This document shows positions 42,773 to 51,853 of a stretch of 64,000 nucleotides of DNA, one piece after another. Both the position numbers and the translations under genes were made by a program. Source of the DNA: Thalassobius sp034670005. GTDB lineage: Bacteria > Pseudomonadota > Alphaproteobacteria > Rhodobacterales > Rhodobacteraceae. Position 1 is the first letter of the stretch. Every line of letters starts with the position of its first letter. The notes under the pieces are model-generated. The model had not been told where the DNA came from, searched no databases, and saw only the letters and a list, made by a program, of their open reading frames with translations. The stretch is from positions 248,001-312,000 of the forward strand of contig NZ_JAXMOH010000001.1 in the NCBI RefSeq assembly GCF_034670005.1. Direction: 5' to 3'.

Positions 42773-42937
42773 TCAGCCGTTGTCTTCCGCCTTGGCGGCC
42801 TCGGCGGCTTTTTTCATCCGCTCCAGCAACTTTGCCTTGTCGTTGCGCGCATCCTTGCTGGGGCCTTTTTCCTCGCCCAGCCGCGGTTTGTTCTTGCCGT
42901 AAGTGGGCTTGACCCCGCCCATTCTGCTGTAATCCAT
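42773..42937 (-). CDS. Small 54-residue protein of unknown function
   Basis: The minus strand between the acetyltransferase and cobN has an open frame starting at ATG 42935-42937, with GGAAAGGATT just upstream. It reads MDYSRMGGVKPTYGKNKPR and continues as a Lys/Glu/Ala-rich helical tail to a TGA at 42773-42775. It is highly charged with no membrane segment. Codon pattern and a clean ribosome site argue it is real, though I do not recognise a family. It is antisense to the gap, not to a gene. Confidence 0.6.
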   Translation of the reverse strand: MDYSRMGGVKPTYGKNKPRLGEEKGPSKDARNDKAKLLERMKKAAEAAKAEDNG

Positions 42938-43008
42938 CGCCCAATCCTTTCCGATTGCTTAGCGGCTCTTGCCGCAAAGCGGCACCAAACACAAGATAGG
43001 GCCAGCTG

Positions 43009-46000
43009 ATGCACCTTCTCGCCGCCACTCCCGGGTCCATTGACGACGGCAAAGAACCTGTCGATCTGGGTCAGACCCCTGCCGATCTGGTGTTCATTTC
43101 CGCCGCCGATACCGAATTGGCCGCGCTGTCGCAGGCCCGCGCCGAAATGGACAGCCCGCCTTCGCTGCGGTTGGCCAACCTGACCCATTTGCAACACCCG
43201 ATGTCGGTCGACCTGCATCTGGACAATTGCGCCACCAAATCGCGGCTGGTGGTGGCGCGAATTCTGGGCGGCGCGGGGTACTGGAAATACGGGTTCGAAC
43301 AATATGCCGCCCGGCTGGCCGAAGCAGGTGTGCCCTTCGTCGCCCTGCCCGGCGATGACAAACCCGATTCTGATCTGCGTGGGCTGTCCACCGTATCGGC
43401 ACAGGAGTATGATGCGCTGTGGTCCTACATGGTCGAAGGCGGGCCAGAAAACAGCACCAATTTCCTGACCTATTGCCAGTGGATGATGGATGGCCACCCC
43501 GCTGACGACGCCCCCGAAGCCGCCAAACCGCTGCTGCGCGCCGGGGTCTACTGGCCCGGCGCTGGCGTGGCCGACCTTAAAGCGGCGCAATCGTCATGGA
43601 CCAACGATGCGCCAGTGGTGCCGGTGATTTTCTACCGCGCGCTGGTTCAGGGCGCGGGACTGAACCCGATCAACCGGCTGGTCAAGGCTCTGTTGCGGCA
43701 GGGGCTGAACCCGCTGCCGGTCTTTGTCGCCTCGCTGAAAGATCCGGTATCGGTTGCCACCCTGGAAACCCTGTTCACCGCCGCGCCGCCCTCGGTCATC
43801 CTGAACGCCACCGCCTTCGCGGTCGGTTCCCCCCATACCGGCGACACATCGGCGCAAAACCCGCTGACAATGCCCGCCGCCAACGCCGCACCGGTGTTTC
43901 AGATCGTGCTGGCCGGATCGACCGAAGAAGCGTGGTCCGCAGGGCTGAACGGCCTGACTGCCCGCGACATTGCCATGAATGTCGCCCTGCCCGAAGTCGA
44001 CGGCCGGGTGCTGGCCCGTGCGATCAGCTTCAAGGACGAAGCCTATTTCGACGACGCTACCGAATGCCCCATCGCCACCTACCGCGCCCAGGGCGACCGG
44101 ATCGAGTTCACCGCGCGGCTTGCCGCCAACTGGACCCGGCTGCGCGACAAACCCGCCAGCGACCGCAAGGTGGCGCTGGTGCTGGCGAATTACCCCAACA
44201 AGGACGGGCGGCTTGCCAATGGCGTCGGGCTCGACACCCCCGCCGCCACGGTGCATCTGCTCGACCTGCTTGCCGAACAGGGTTACCGCGTCGACGGCGC
44301 GCCGGACGACAGCGATGCGCTGATGCAGGCGATCCTCGCAGGCCCGACCAACTGGCTGACCGACCGGGCCGAACGGCGCGGCGGAGTCGAAATGAGCCTT
44401 GCCGACTATCAGATCGACTACGGCCAGCTGCCATGGGAGTTGCGCGAAGCGGTGGAAAACCGCTGGGGCGCGCCCGAGGCCGATCCATTCTTCACACCGG
44501 GCGCAGTAGATTGTGGCCGCTTCAACCTGTCGGTGCTGCAATACGGCAATGTCGTCGTCGGCATTCAACCCGCGCGCGGCTATAATATCGACCCGACCGA
44601 AACCTATCACGCGCCGGATTTGGTGCCGCCGCATAACTATCTGGCGTTCTATTTCTGGCTGCGCCACCAATTCGCGGCCGATGCCATCGCCCATATTGGC
44701 AAACACGGCAATCTGGAATGGCTGCCCGGCAAGGCGCTGGCGCTGTCGCAAACCTGCTGGCCCGAAGCCGTGTTCGGCCCGACCCCGCATCTTTACCCGT
44801 TCATCGTCAACGACCCCGGCGAAGGCACACAAGCCAAGCGCCGGGCGCAGGCGGTGATCCTCGATCACCTGACCCCGCCATTGACCCGCGCGGAAACCTA
44901 TGGCCCGCTGCGCGACCTCGAAGCGCTGGTCGATGAATATTACGAAGCCGCCGGCGTCGATCCGCGCCGGATTGATCATCTGCGCCGCGAAATCCTCAGC
45001 CTGACCGCCGCCACCGGGCTTGATCAGGATGCCGGGATGCAGGGCGACGACGAAGACACCGATCTGGCCAAGCTGGACGCCTATCTGTGCGAATTGAAAG
45101 AGGCGCAGATCCGCGACGGGCTGCATATTTTCGGCCAATCCCCGACCGGCATTCAGGCCCGCGATCTGGTCATCGCGCTGACCCGGGTGCCGCGCGGCGA
45201 TGGCTCCGGGGCCGACGCCTCGCTGATCCGCGCGCTGGCACAAGATCTGGCGCTCGGCTTCGACCCGCTGGATTGCGATATGGCAGCAGCCTGGACCGGG
45301 CCGAGGCCGCAGGCGCTGCTGGATCTGACGACCGATCCCTGGCGCAGCGCCGGCGACACCGTCGAACGGCTCGAACTGTTGGCCATTCGCACCGTCGAAA
45401 GCGAAACGGCACCGGCCGGACCGGCAAGCACCGCCGTACTGACCCACATCAGCGACACCGTCCGCCCCATCGTGGCCCAATGCGGCCCGGCCGAAGGCGC
45501 GGGATTCCTCACCGCGCTGGACGGTCGCTTTGTCGCCCCCGGCGCCTCCGGCGCGCCGACCCGCGGACGGCTGGACGTGCTGCCGTCCGGGCGCAATTTC
45601 TTCAGCGTCGACAGCCGTGCGGTGCCCACCCCCACTGCCTGGGCTTTGGGCTGGAAATCCGCCAATCTGCTGATCGAAAAGCACCTGCAAACCCATGGCG
45701 ACTGGCCGCGCACGATGCTGGTGACCGCCTGGGGCACCGCCAATATGCGCACCGGCGGCGATGACATCGCACAGGCGCTGGCGCTGATGGGGGTGAAACC
45801 GAAATGGGACAGCGCCAACCGCCGCGTCACCGGGTTCGACATCCTGCCTGCCACCACGCTGGGCCGTCCGCGCGTCGACGTCACCCTGCGCATCTCGGGA
45901 TTTTTCCGCGATGCCTTCCCGCAACTGATCGCGCTGGTCGACAGCGCCGCGCGCGCGGTAATGGCGCTGGACGAACCAGAGGATCAAAACCCTGCCGCCG

Positions 46001-46722
46001 CCCGGGCGCGCGCGGGCGAGGGTCAGGCGCGGGTGTTCGGATCGAAACCGGGGGCTTACGGCGCCGGTCTTCAGGCGCTGATCGACGAACGGATTTGGAA
46101 CGACAAATCCGATCTCGCCGAAGCCTATCTGAACTGGGGTGGCTATGCCTATGGCGCTGGGTCCGAGGGCACCCGCGACCGGGCCGGGTTTGAACAAAGG
46201 CTGAAACAGACCGAAGCCATTGTGCAGAATCAGGACAACCGCGAACACGACCTTCTGGACAGCGACGATTATTACCAGTTCGAAGGCGGCGCCGCGGCGG
46301 CGATCAGCACCTTGCAAGGGCAGGACCGGCCGATCTATCACAACGATCATTCCCGCCCCGAACGCCCGGTGATCCGAACGCTGGACGAAGAAATCGGTCG
46401 GGTGTTACGGTCCCGCGTGGTCAATCCGAAATGGATCGACGGGGTGAAACGCCACGGCTACAAGGGCGCGTTCGAAATCGCCGCGACGGTCGATTACCTG
46501 TTTGCCTTTGCCGCCACCACCGGTGCAGTCAAGAACCACCATTTCGATCTTGTCCATGCCGCGTTCCTGGAAGACGACGACACCCGTGATTTCATCGCCG
46601 ACCACAACGCCCCCGCTCTGCGCGAAATCGCCGAACGGCTGAAGGAAGCCATTGATCGCGGCCTGTGGGTGCCAAAATCGAACTCGGCCCGCGCGGGGAT
46701 CGACACCCTGCTGGGCGGCTAA
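43009..46722 (+). CDS. cobN: Cobaltochelatase subunit CobN
   Basis: Large catalytic subunit of the ATP-dependent CobNST chelatase, which inserts cobalt into hydrogenobyrinic acid a,c-diamide. It has 1237 residues, the family's usual size, with CobN/BchH signatures (NYPNKDGRLANGVGLDTP, HIGKHGNLEWLPGKALALS, DRAGFEQRL). CobS and CobT are not in the window. The ATG at 43009 begins MHLLAATPGSIDDG. Confidence 0.95.
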   Translation: MHLLAATPGSIDDGKEPVDLGQTPADLVFISAADTELAALSQARAEMDSPPSLRLANLTHLQHPMSVDLHLDNCATKSRLVVARILGGAGYWKYGFEQYAARLAEAGVPFVALPGDDKPDSDLRGLSTVSAQEYDALWSYMVEGGPENSTNFLTYCQWMMDGHPADDAPEAAKPLLRAGVYWPGAGVADLKAAQSSWTNDAPVVPVIFYRALVQGAGLNPINRLVKALLRQGLNPLPVFVASLKDPVSVATLETLFTAAPPSVILNATAFAVGSPHTGDTSAQNPLTMPAANAAPVFQIVLAGSTEEAWSAGLNGLTARDIAMNVALPEVDGRVLARAISFKDEAYFDDATECPIATYRAQGDRIEFTARLAANWTRLRDKPASDRKVALVLANYPNKDGRLANGVGLDTPAATVHLLDLLAEQGYRVDGAPDDSDALMQAILAGPTNWLTDRAERRGGVEMSLADYQIDYGQLPWELREAVENRWGAPEADPFFTPGAVDCGRFNLSVLQYGNVVVGIQPARGYNIDPTETYHAPDLVPPHNYLAFYFWLRHQFAADAIAHIGKHGNLEWLPGKALALSQTCWPEAVFGPTPHLYPFIVNDPGEGTQAKRRAQAVILDHLTPPLTRAETYGPLRDLEALVDEYYEAAGVDPRRIDHLRREILSLTAATGLDQDAGMQGDDEDTDLAKLDAYLCELKEAQIRDGLHIFGQSPTGIQARDLVIALTRVPRGDGSGADASLIRALAQDLALGFDPLDCDMAAAWTGPRPQALLDLTTDPWRSAGDTVERLELLAIRTVESETAPAGPASTAVLTHISDTVRPIVAQCGPAEGAGFLTALDGRFVAPGASGAPTRGRLDVLPSGRNFFSVDSRAVPTPTAWALGWKSANLLIEKHLQTHGDWPRTMLVTAWGTANMRTGGDDIAQALALMGVKPKWDSANRRVTGFDILPATTLGRPRVDVTLRISGFFRDAFPQLIALVDSAARAVMALDEPEDQNPAAARARAGEGQARVFGSKPGAYGAGLQALIDERIWNDKSDLAEAYLNWGGYAYGAGSEGTRDRAGFEQRLKQTEAIVQNQDNREHDLLDSDDYYQFEGGAAAAISTLQGQDRPIYHNDHSRPERPVIRTLDEEIGRVLRSRVVNPKWIDGVKRHGYKGAFEIAATVDYLFAFAATTGAVKNHHFDLVHAAFLEDDDTRDFIADHNAPALREIAERLKEAIDRGLWVPKSNSARAGIDTLLGG

Positions 46723-46737
46723 AAGGGTTTCAATCCT

Positions 46738-47211
46738 TTGAAACGCGTTCGCCCACCTTACGATTTCGACGCCCTCCATGCGCTGTTGCTGAAAAGCTTC
46801 GCCTATATGGAGGGCCGAATCGAGCCGCCCAGTTCGCTGCACCGGATGACTGCCGCGACGCTGGAACAGGACGCCCGCGACAAGGAACTCTGGGTGATCG
46901 AGGACAAGGGCCGACCGATCGCCTGCATGATCCTGACCGCACAGCCCGATACGCTCTATCTGGGCAAGCTGGCGGTGGATGCGGACCATCGGGGACAGGG
47001 ATTGGCCCGCCAACTGGCCGAACAGGCGCAAACGCGAGCACGGCAACTGGACCTGCCCAGCATCACCCTGCAGACGCGGGTCGAACTGACCGAAAACCAC
47101 GCCGCCTTCGAAAAAATGGGCTTCGTTCAAACCGGCTCTACCGCGCATGAAGGCTTTGACCGTCCGACCAGCCTGACCTTCGTCAAGCCGGTGCCGCCAA
47201 ACCCGCTATAA
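46738..47211 (+). CDS. GNAT-family N-acetyltransferase (second)
   Basis: 157 residues with GNAT motif A (LAVDADHRGQGLARQLAEQ) and a C-terminal NHAAFEKMGFVQTG. Start is a TTG at 46738 with AAAAGGG upstream, 15 bases after cobN; no ATG gives the full fold. Substrate unknown; it is not closely similar to the acetyltransferase at 42321. Confidence 0.8.
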   Translation: MKRVRPPYDFDALHALLLKSFAYMEGRIEPPSSLHRMTAATLEQDARDKELWVIEDKGRPIACMILTAQPDTLYLGKLAVDADHRGQGLARQLAEQAQTRARQLDLPSITLQTRVELTENHAAFEKMGFVQTGSTAHEGFDRPTSLTFVKPVPPNPL

Positions 47212-47332
47212 CCGGCCGCTCAGCGCCATCTGGCGCCGCATCACATCCCGAAGCCCTGCGACAAACTATCCGTTGCATTCGGACTTTTGAATGTTATTCA
47301 TATTCCATGTTCAGAATACAATAAGACTCGAA

Positions 47333-47659
47333 ATGGCTTCGTACCTCAAACGCCCGGCAGATAATTATTCGACCCTCTATTTCCTCGCCTCGCTCGGTGC
47401 GGGCGGTCTGACCGTCACCTTTTTCATGTATCTGATGTTCTGGGTGCCCCATACCGGTCGCCCGGTGCCGATCTTCGAAGGCATCGCGGCCGCCTTCGCA
47501 AACGGCGGTGTCCCGAAGCAAACCGCGATCATGGTCGCCGTGTTGGTGCTGACCGCCGTCGCTCTTGTCGCGCTGGCCCTGATGGTCGCCCTGGTGCTGC
47601 GGCTGAACCGACAGCATTTCGACAAGGTCAAAGGCACGATTGCAGTTCCTGCCGAATAG
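47333..47659 (+). CDS. Small membrane protein (possibly truncated relative of a larger family)
   Basis: 108 residues from the ATG at 47333. Two hydrophobic spans are clear: YFLASLGAGGLTVTFFMYLMFW (about 15-36) and a C-terminal one (about 65-93). The N-terminal sequence style (ASYLKRPADNYSTLYF) reminds me of larger multi-helix membrane proteins, possibly of the TsoY type, of which this would be only the first part. A terminator follows directly, so no missing remainder is visible. An upstream ATG at 47291 is in frame but gives an unusual start. Confidence 0.6.
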   Translation: MASYLKRPADNYSTLYFLASLGAGGLTVTFFMYLMFWVPHTGRPVPIFEGIAAAFANGGVPKQTAIMVAVLVLTAVALVALALMVALVLRLNRQHFDKVKGTIAVPAE

Positions 47660-47684
47660 TCCTCCTCCCTCCGGCAGGGAACAG

Positions 47685-47715
47685 AAAGGGCGGTCCATGA
47701 TCGGGCCGCCCTTTC
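47685..47715 (+). terminator. Hairpin terminator before cobO
   Basis: AAAGGGCGG and CCGCCCTTT pair around TCCATGATCGGG. A second inverted repeat TTCCTGCCG / CGGCAGGGAA precedes it (47646-47681). They end the small membrane protein gene; cobO starts at 47772. Confidence 0.65.
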
Positions 47716-47771
47716 CTATTGCGGCCAACGCCATTATCTCTGGTCAGGACAACAGGACAGGGAATTCCGAG

Positions 47772-48380
47772 ATGAGCGCCGACAGCGACCGCCACGCGAC
47801 CAAAATGGCCAAGAAAAAGGCCGCCCGCGATAAAATCATGGCCACCAAGACCGATGAAAAGGGCCTGATCATCGTCCATACCGGCAAGGGCAAGGGCAAA
47901 AGCTCGGCCGCGTTCGGGATGATTTTTCGCTGCATCGCTCATGACATGAAATGCGCGGTGGTGCAGTTCATCAAGGGTGGGATGAGCACCGGCGAACGCG
48001 ATCTGATCCTGTCCAGGTTCACCGACATCTGCGAATTCCACACTATGGGCGAAGGCTTCACCTGGGAAACCCAGGATCGCGACCGCGATGTCGAAATGGC
48101 GCAGGCGGCCTGGGAAAAAGCCAAGGACCTGATCCGCGATCCGTCCAACAAGATGGTGCTGCTGGATGAAATCAACATCGCGCTGCGTTACGATTATATC
48201 GACATCAACGACGTGGTCAGCTTTCTGGTCGATGAAAAACCGCCGATGACCCATGTGGTTCTGACCGGGCGCAACGCCAAGGACGACCTGATCGAAATCG
48301 CTGATCTGGTTACCGAAATGGAACTGATCAAGCATCCGTTCCGGTCCGGCGTCAAAGCACAGATCGGGGTTGAATACTGA
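47772..48380 (+). CDS. cobO: Cob(I)yrinic acid a,c-diamide adenosyltransferase
   Basis: Attaches the 5'-deoxyadenosyl group to cobalt. It has 202 residues of the CobA/CobO/BtuR type with P-loop HTGKGKGKSSAA (about 36-47), VQFIKGG, and LLDEINIALRY. The N-terminal extension is basic. The frame is open from 47640, but the ATG at 47772 has GGGAATTCCGAG upstream and gives the family length. Confidence 0.95.
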   Translation: MSADSDRHATKMAKKKAARDKIMATKTDEKGLIIVHTGKGKGKSSAAFGMIFRCIAHDMKCAVVQFIKGGMSTGERDLILSRFTDICEFHTMGEGFTWETQDRDRDVEMAQAAWEKAKDLIRDPSNKMVLLDEINIALRYDYIDINDVVSFLVDEKPPMTHVVLTGRNAKDDLIEIADLVTEMELIKHPFRSGVKAQIGVEY

Positions 48381-48458
48381 TCCGCTGATCCGGTAGGCCG
48401 GGCGCTGCCCCGAACCCGCTCCACGCTTGCGCCCCAGACGGGGCGGTCATATAATTTG

Positions 48459-48475
48459 ACCAATTTACCAATTGG
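48459..48475. promoter_or_regulatory. Candidate operator for the FadR-type regulator
   Basis: Two copies of ACCAATT (48459-48465 and 48467-48473) are spaced eight bases apart, and the second overlaps the palindrome CCAATTGG (48468-48475). It lies directly before the regulator's start codon, where self-repression would act. GntR/FadR-family sites often contain TGGT/ACCA cores. Confidence 0.4.
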
Positions 48476-48481
48476 ATCACC

Positions 48482-49249
48482 ATGCCGTTTCAAAAAGTCC
48501 AACCTGAAAAACTGTCCGACGCAGTCACCAAACAGATCGAGCTGTTGATCCTGCGCGGGATTTTACGGCCCGGCGAACGGCTTCCTTCGGAACGCGAATT
48601 GTCCGAACGTCTGGGTGTGTCGCGGCCGTCGCTGCGCGAGGCGATCTCGGATTTACAGGACCGTGGCTTGCTCAGTTCGCGCGCGGGGTCCGGCATCTAT
48701 GTCGCCGAAGTGCTGGGCTCGGCCTTTTCTGACGCATTGGTCAAACTGTTCGCCAGCCATCAGGAAGCGGTGTTCGACTACATCTCGTTCCGCCGCGACA
48801 TGGAAGGATTGGCCGCCGAACGCGCGGCGCGGCTGGGATCGGATACCGATCTGCAGGTGGTGCAAACCATTTTCGAAAAAATGGAAGCCGCCCATTCCAA
48901 ACGCAACCCTGCGGGCGAAGCCCAGCTCGATGCCGATTTCCACCTAGCCATTATCGAAGCCAGCCATAACGTCATCATGCTGCACATGATGCGGTCGATG
49001 TATCAGCTGCTGCGCGAAGGCGTGTTTTACAATCGTCAGATGATGTTCAGGCAACGCACCACCCGCGACACATTGCTGAACCAGCACCGCGACATCAACA
49101 CGGCGCTGCAGGCGCGCGACCCCGAAGGTGCCCGCGCCGCCGTCGAGGCCCACCTGGATTACGTCCGCACCACGCTGTTCGACCTGAAGAAAAGCGAACG
49201 CAACGAACAAATCGCCAAGCAACGTTTCGACCACGAACAAGCCCGCTAG
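48482..49249 (+). CDS. FadR-subfamily GntR transcriptional regulator
   Basis: 255 residues. The winged helix near the N-terminus (LPSERELSERLGVSRPSLREAI) and the FCD ligand domain with metal-binding His residues (FHLAIIEASHN, HRDINTALQARD) are typical. Family members often respond to organic acids such as glycolate, lactate or pyruvate. Neighbours give no target; a possible self-operator precedes it. Confidence 0.9.
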   Translation: MPFQKVQPEKLSDAVTKQIELLILRGILRPGERLPSERELSERLGVSRPSLREAISDLQDRGLLSSRAGSGIYVAEVLGSAFSDALVKLFASHQEAVFDYISFRRDMEGLAAERAARLGSDTDLQVVQTIFEKMEAAHSKRNPAGEAQLDADFHLAIIEASHNVIMLHMMRSMYQLLREGVFYNRQMMFRQRTTRDTLLNQHRDINTALQARDPEGARAAVEAHLDYVRTTLFDLKKSERNEQIAKQRFDHEQAR

Positions 49250-49469
49250 GACAGTCCGCCCCCCGGAAAACCGGAGAAGCCGGTCCAAACAGTCGTAGTA
49301 AGGGTTCGGTTAGCTTTCGCTGAATACGCCCGGATGTCGGCCGTCGCCGTGAACCAAATCTCGGGTGTGTCTTGGGCGGAAATATTTTTTCTTGATCTTC
49401 CAGACACTTGGTCCTTCCCTTGGTCCTGTCAAAATGATCGACGCGCGAAACGTTCTGGAAGGTGGATTT

Positions 49470-49958
49470 ATGTCAAAGATGCAAGGAGGGTGCCTGTGTG
49501 GCGAACTTCGGTACGAAGTCTCAAAACAGCCCGCTAAGATAACAATGTGTCACTGCAAGTTCTGCCAGAGAGCCACTGGCGGTGCCTACTTGGTCGAACC
49601 GGTATTCGAAGACGCTGATTTCGCGATGACCAAAGGCAGTCCCAAAACCTACAACCACATATCTGCCGGCAGCGGCAAAAAAGTACGCATCAATTTCTGC
49701 GACAACTGTGGGACCAAACTGTTTCTGACCTTTGAACGCTTCAAAGGTGCTGTTGGCGTTTACGGTGGAACACTCGACGATCCTAATTGGGTCGAAATCA
49801 CCCCGGATAATTCCAAACATATCTTTTTAGGCGTAGCTCAGAGCGAAACAATCATTCCGGCACATATCAACGCTTACACGGAACACGCCACTCTAAATGA
49901 CGGAACACCGATTGCGCCAACAGTGTTCGACAGACCGCAGCGAATTGGCGATTTGTAA
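49470..49958 (+). CDS. GFA-family (glutathione-dependent formaldehyde-activating-like) protein
   Basis: 162 residues with the zinc motifs GGCLCGELRY, CHCKFCQRATG and CDNCGTKL, characteristic of the GFA/Mss4 fold. Only some members act on formaldehyde, and most are unassigned. Base composition is noticeably more AT-rich than neighbours (TTT, ATT and AAT codons), hinting at acquisition. The frame is open from 49365, but MSKMQGGCLCG at 49470, after GGAAGGTGG, is the best start. Confidence 0.86.
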   Translation: MSKMQGGCLCGELRYEVSKQPAKITMCHCKFCQRATGGAYLVEPVFEDADFAMTKGSPKTYNHISAGSGKKVRINFCDNCGTKLFLTFERFKGAVGVYGGTLDDPNWVEITPDNSKHIFLGVAQSETIIPAHINAYTEHATLNDGTPIAPTVFDRPQRIGDL

Positions 49959-50141
49959 CAAGACACCCAACTCTGCATTTCGGCAGTACAAGCCATCTGC
50001 CAATGGCCCAATGACCGCAAATCGCTGCAACGCAAACCTGTGTGGAGCGCGGCATCAAGCGCAGCCGCCCCCTCGTCCGCTTTCGCCACAAACTGACCAA
50101 CGGCTGCGTTGGCCGCCTGCCGCCACCACAGGTGGGCGCGT

Positions 50142-50609
50142 TCAGGCCGTCCGCTTATAGCGTTCTTCCAGTTCGGTTGCGAAATCGGCGACCCGCAGGT
50201 GGAATTTCGACTGGATCTTACTGCGGCCCAGCTTCAGCGATTGCAACACCAGCCGCGCCGCCAGCGTGGTGGCGGACAATTCGATGGCCAGCGTCATCCG
50301 TGTACGGGTCCGCGACAGCGCCACCAGTTCCAGCACCAACTGGCCTTCCAGCCCCTGACCGCCGCCGATGAACAACATGCCGTTGGGCGGGTCGTATTCG
50401 CTCAGCGTCAGCCGGATATTGCGCAGCTTGCCGCGCATCATGAAACTCAGGTCCCATGCCACGCCCGGGCCAATCTCTTCCAGTTCGTCAACCCGCTGCA
50501 CTTCGGCCCCGCGCCGCAACGCTGCCCGTTCGAAACCATCGAAATCCGTCAGCATCTCGAAAACCTGCTGGATCGGGGCGTCGATATCTTCTTTGCTTTC
50601 GAATTTCAT
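50142..50609 (-). CDS. SRPBCC-family protein
   Basis: 155 residues starting MKFESKEDIDAPIQQVFEMLTD, a Bet v1/START-like start, with the helix-grip pattern and a final amphipathic helix. The family binds hydrophobic ligands. It is read with nudC upstream, 48 bases away, but no ligand can be inferred. The 183 bases between it and the convergent GFA gene show nothing recognisable. Confidence 0.8.
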   Translation of the reverse strand: MKFESKEDIDAPIQQVFEMLTDFDGFERAALRRGAEVQRVDELEEIGPGVAWDLSFMMRGKLRNIRLTLSEYDPPNGMLFIGGGQGLEGQLVLELVALSRTRTRMTLAIELSATTLAARLVLQSLKLGRSKIQSKFHLRVADFATELEERYKRTA

Positions 50610-50657
50610 GCTGCTGCCCCGTTTTTTACGCTTTTTGTCCCGGTCGTCATTTTTGTC

Positions 50658-51632
50658 TCATTCCAAACGATCCGCAAGCCAGTTCCGCAACAGGAACTCG
50701 GCGATCGCACCCTTGCGGGCCGGTCTCAACACCGGATGCTGACCAGAGAATGACAACATGATCTCTTCACGCGAAAACCAACGCGCATCTTCGATTTCCT
50801 TGGGGTCGATGGTGACCTCTTCGCTCAGCCCCTCGCCCTTGCAGCCGAACATCAGCGACGCCGGAAACGCCCAGGGCTGGCTGGCCAGATATTCGACCGC
50901 TCCGACCCGGATGCCGGATTCCTCGAACACTTCGCGCCGCACCGCCGCCTCCAGCGTTTCGCCCGGCTCAACGAACCCCGCCAACAGCGAATACATGCCC
51001 GCAGGCCAGCCATGCGACCGCCCCATCAGCACCGAATTGCCACGGGTGATCAACATGATCACAACCGGGTCGGTGCGCGGAAAATGCTGGCTGCCACAGG
51101 ACGGGCAATTGCGCTGCCATCCCGACATCGACATCACGCTTTCTTGCCCGCATTTTGAACAGAACCGGTGGGTTCTGTGCCAGTTCAGCAGCGCACGTGA
51201 CGTCGCCGCCAATTCGGCATCACGCGCGGTCAACCGCGTCATGATCATGCGCAGCTCGGCAAAGCTGTCACTGTCGGGCAGGCTGGGATGATGCTGTTCG
51301 CTGGGATCGAAAAAACTGTTCAGCGCCGCCGGGTCCAGCGCCGCCGGCACCCAGCCGGAAATGTCATGGGCAAACACCGGACCGCTGTCTTCGCGTCCCA
51401 GGAATATCGGTGCTTCGCGCACCTCGGCCAGGATTGGGTGATCCAGTGGCAGCCGGGTCAGGTCGGTATTGCCCTCCGGCCCACGTGAAATCAGCGGCTT
51501 GCCACGCCACAGAACCATGGTCGTCGCCCCCGGCGCAGCCGCGGCCGCAGCCATCGCGTCGGCATCGCCGCGCAGTTCAGCCGCGCGATCCAGCCCCGAT
51601 CCTCCGAACGTCACGGTTTCGGCGTGTTTCAT
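50658..51632 (-). CDS. nudC: NAD(+) diphosphatase / RNA NAD-decapping hydrolase NudC
   Basis: Hydrolyses NADH and can remove NAD caps from RNA. It has 324 residues. A zinc ribbon (FCSKCGQ...CPSCGS, about 158-185) is followed by a full Nudix box (GFVEPGETLEAAVRREVFEE) and the NudC motif SQPWAFPASLM. The frame extends to 51668, but MKHAETVTFGG at 51632 has GGGAGGG upstream. It is the first gene of a two-gene unit with the SRPBCC gene. Confidence 0.93.
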   Translation of the reverse strand: MKHAETVTFGGSGLDRAAELRGDADAMAAAAAAPGATTMVLWRGKPLISRGPEGNTDLTRLPLDHPILAEVREAPIFLGREDSGPVFAHDISGWVPAALDPAALNSFFDPSEQHHPSLPDSDSFAELRMIMTRLTARDAELAATSRALLNWHRTHRFCSKCGQESVMSMSGWQRNCPSCGSQHFPRTDPVVIMLITRGNSVLMGRSHGWPAGMYSLLAGFVEPGETLEAAVRREVFEESGIRVGAVEYLASQPWAFPASLMFGCKGEGLSEEVTIDPKEIEDARWFSREEIMLSFSGQHPVLRPARKGAIAEFLLRNWLADRLE

Positions 51633-51853
51633 ACCAGCCCTCCCAGCGCTGCGGACCACCGTCTTCAATCTGTCAGCGGCCTGTTCTTGCGCAAAATGCT
51701 TACCGCGCCAACGCCATATCTGAAACCCTGTTAAACCTGCCAGAGCTGGGAAAATTGATGCATCTTAGATTGACATTACGTAAACCTGAATCTATCAACA
51801 TTAATACAATTTTTAGGTGAACTTTTTTCTGTTACCTGCGCAGAGGTTGCCCG

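Noticed and set aside
43594..46350. 918-codon open frame antisense to cobN
   Set aside because: Pure shadow of cobN codon bias; no start context or family resemblance.
49867..50100. Short minus-strand frames between the GFA and SRPBCC genes
   Set aside because: No ribosome site or motif. The region looks like unstructured spacer; a decayed gene cannot be excluded.
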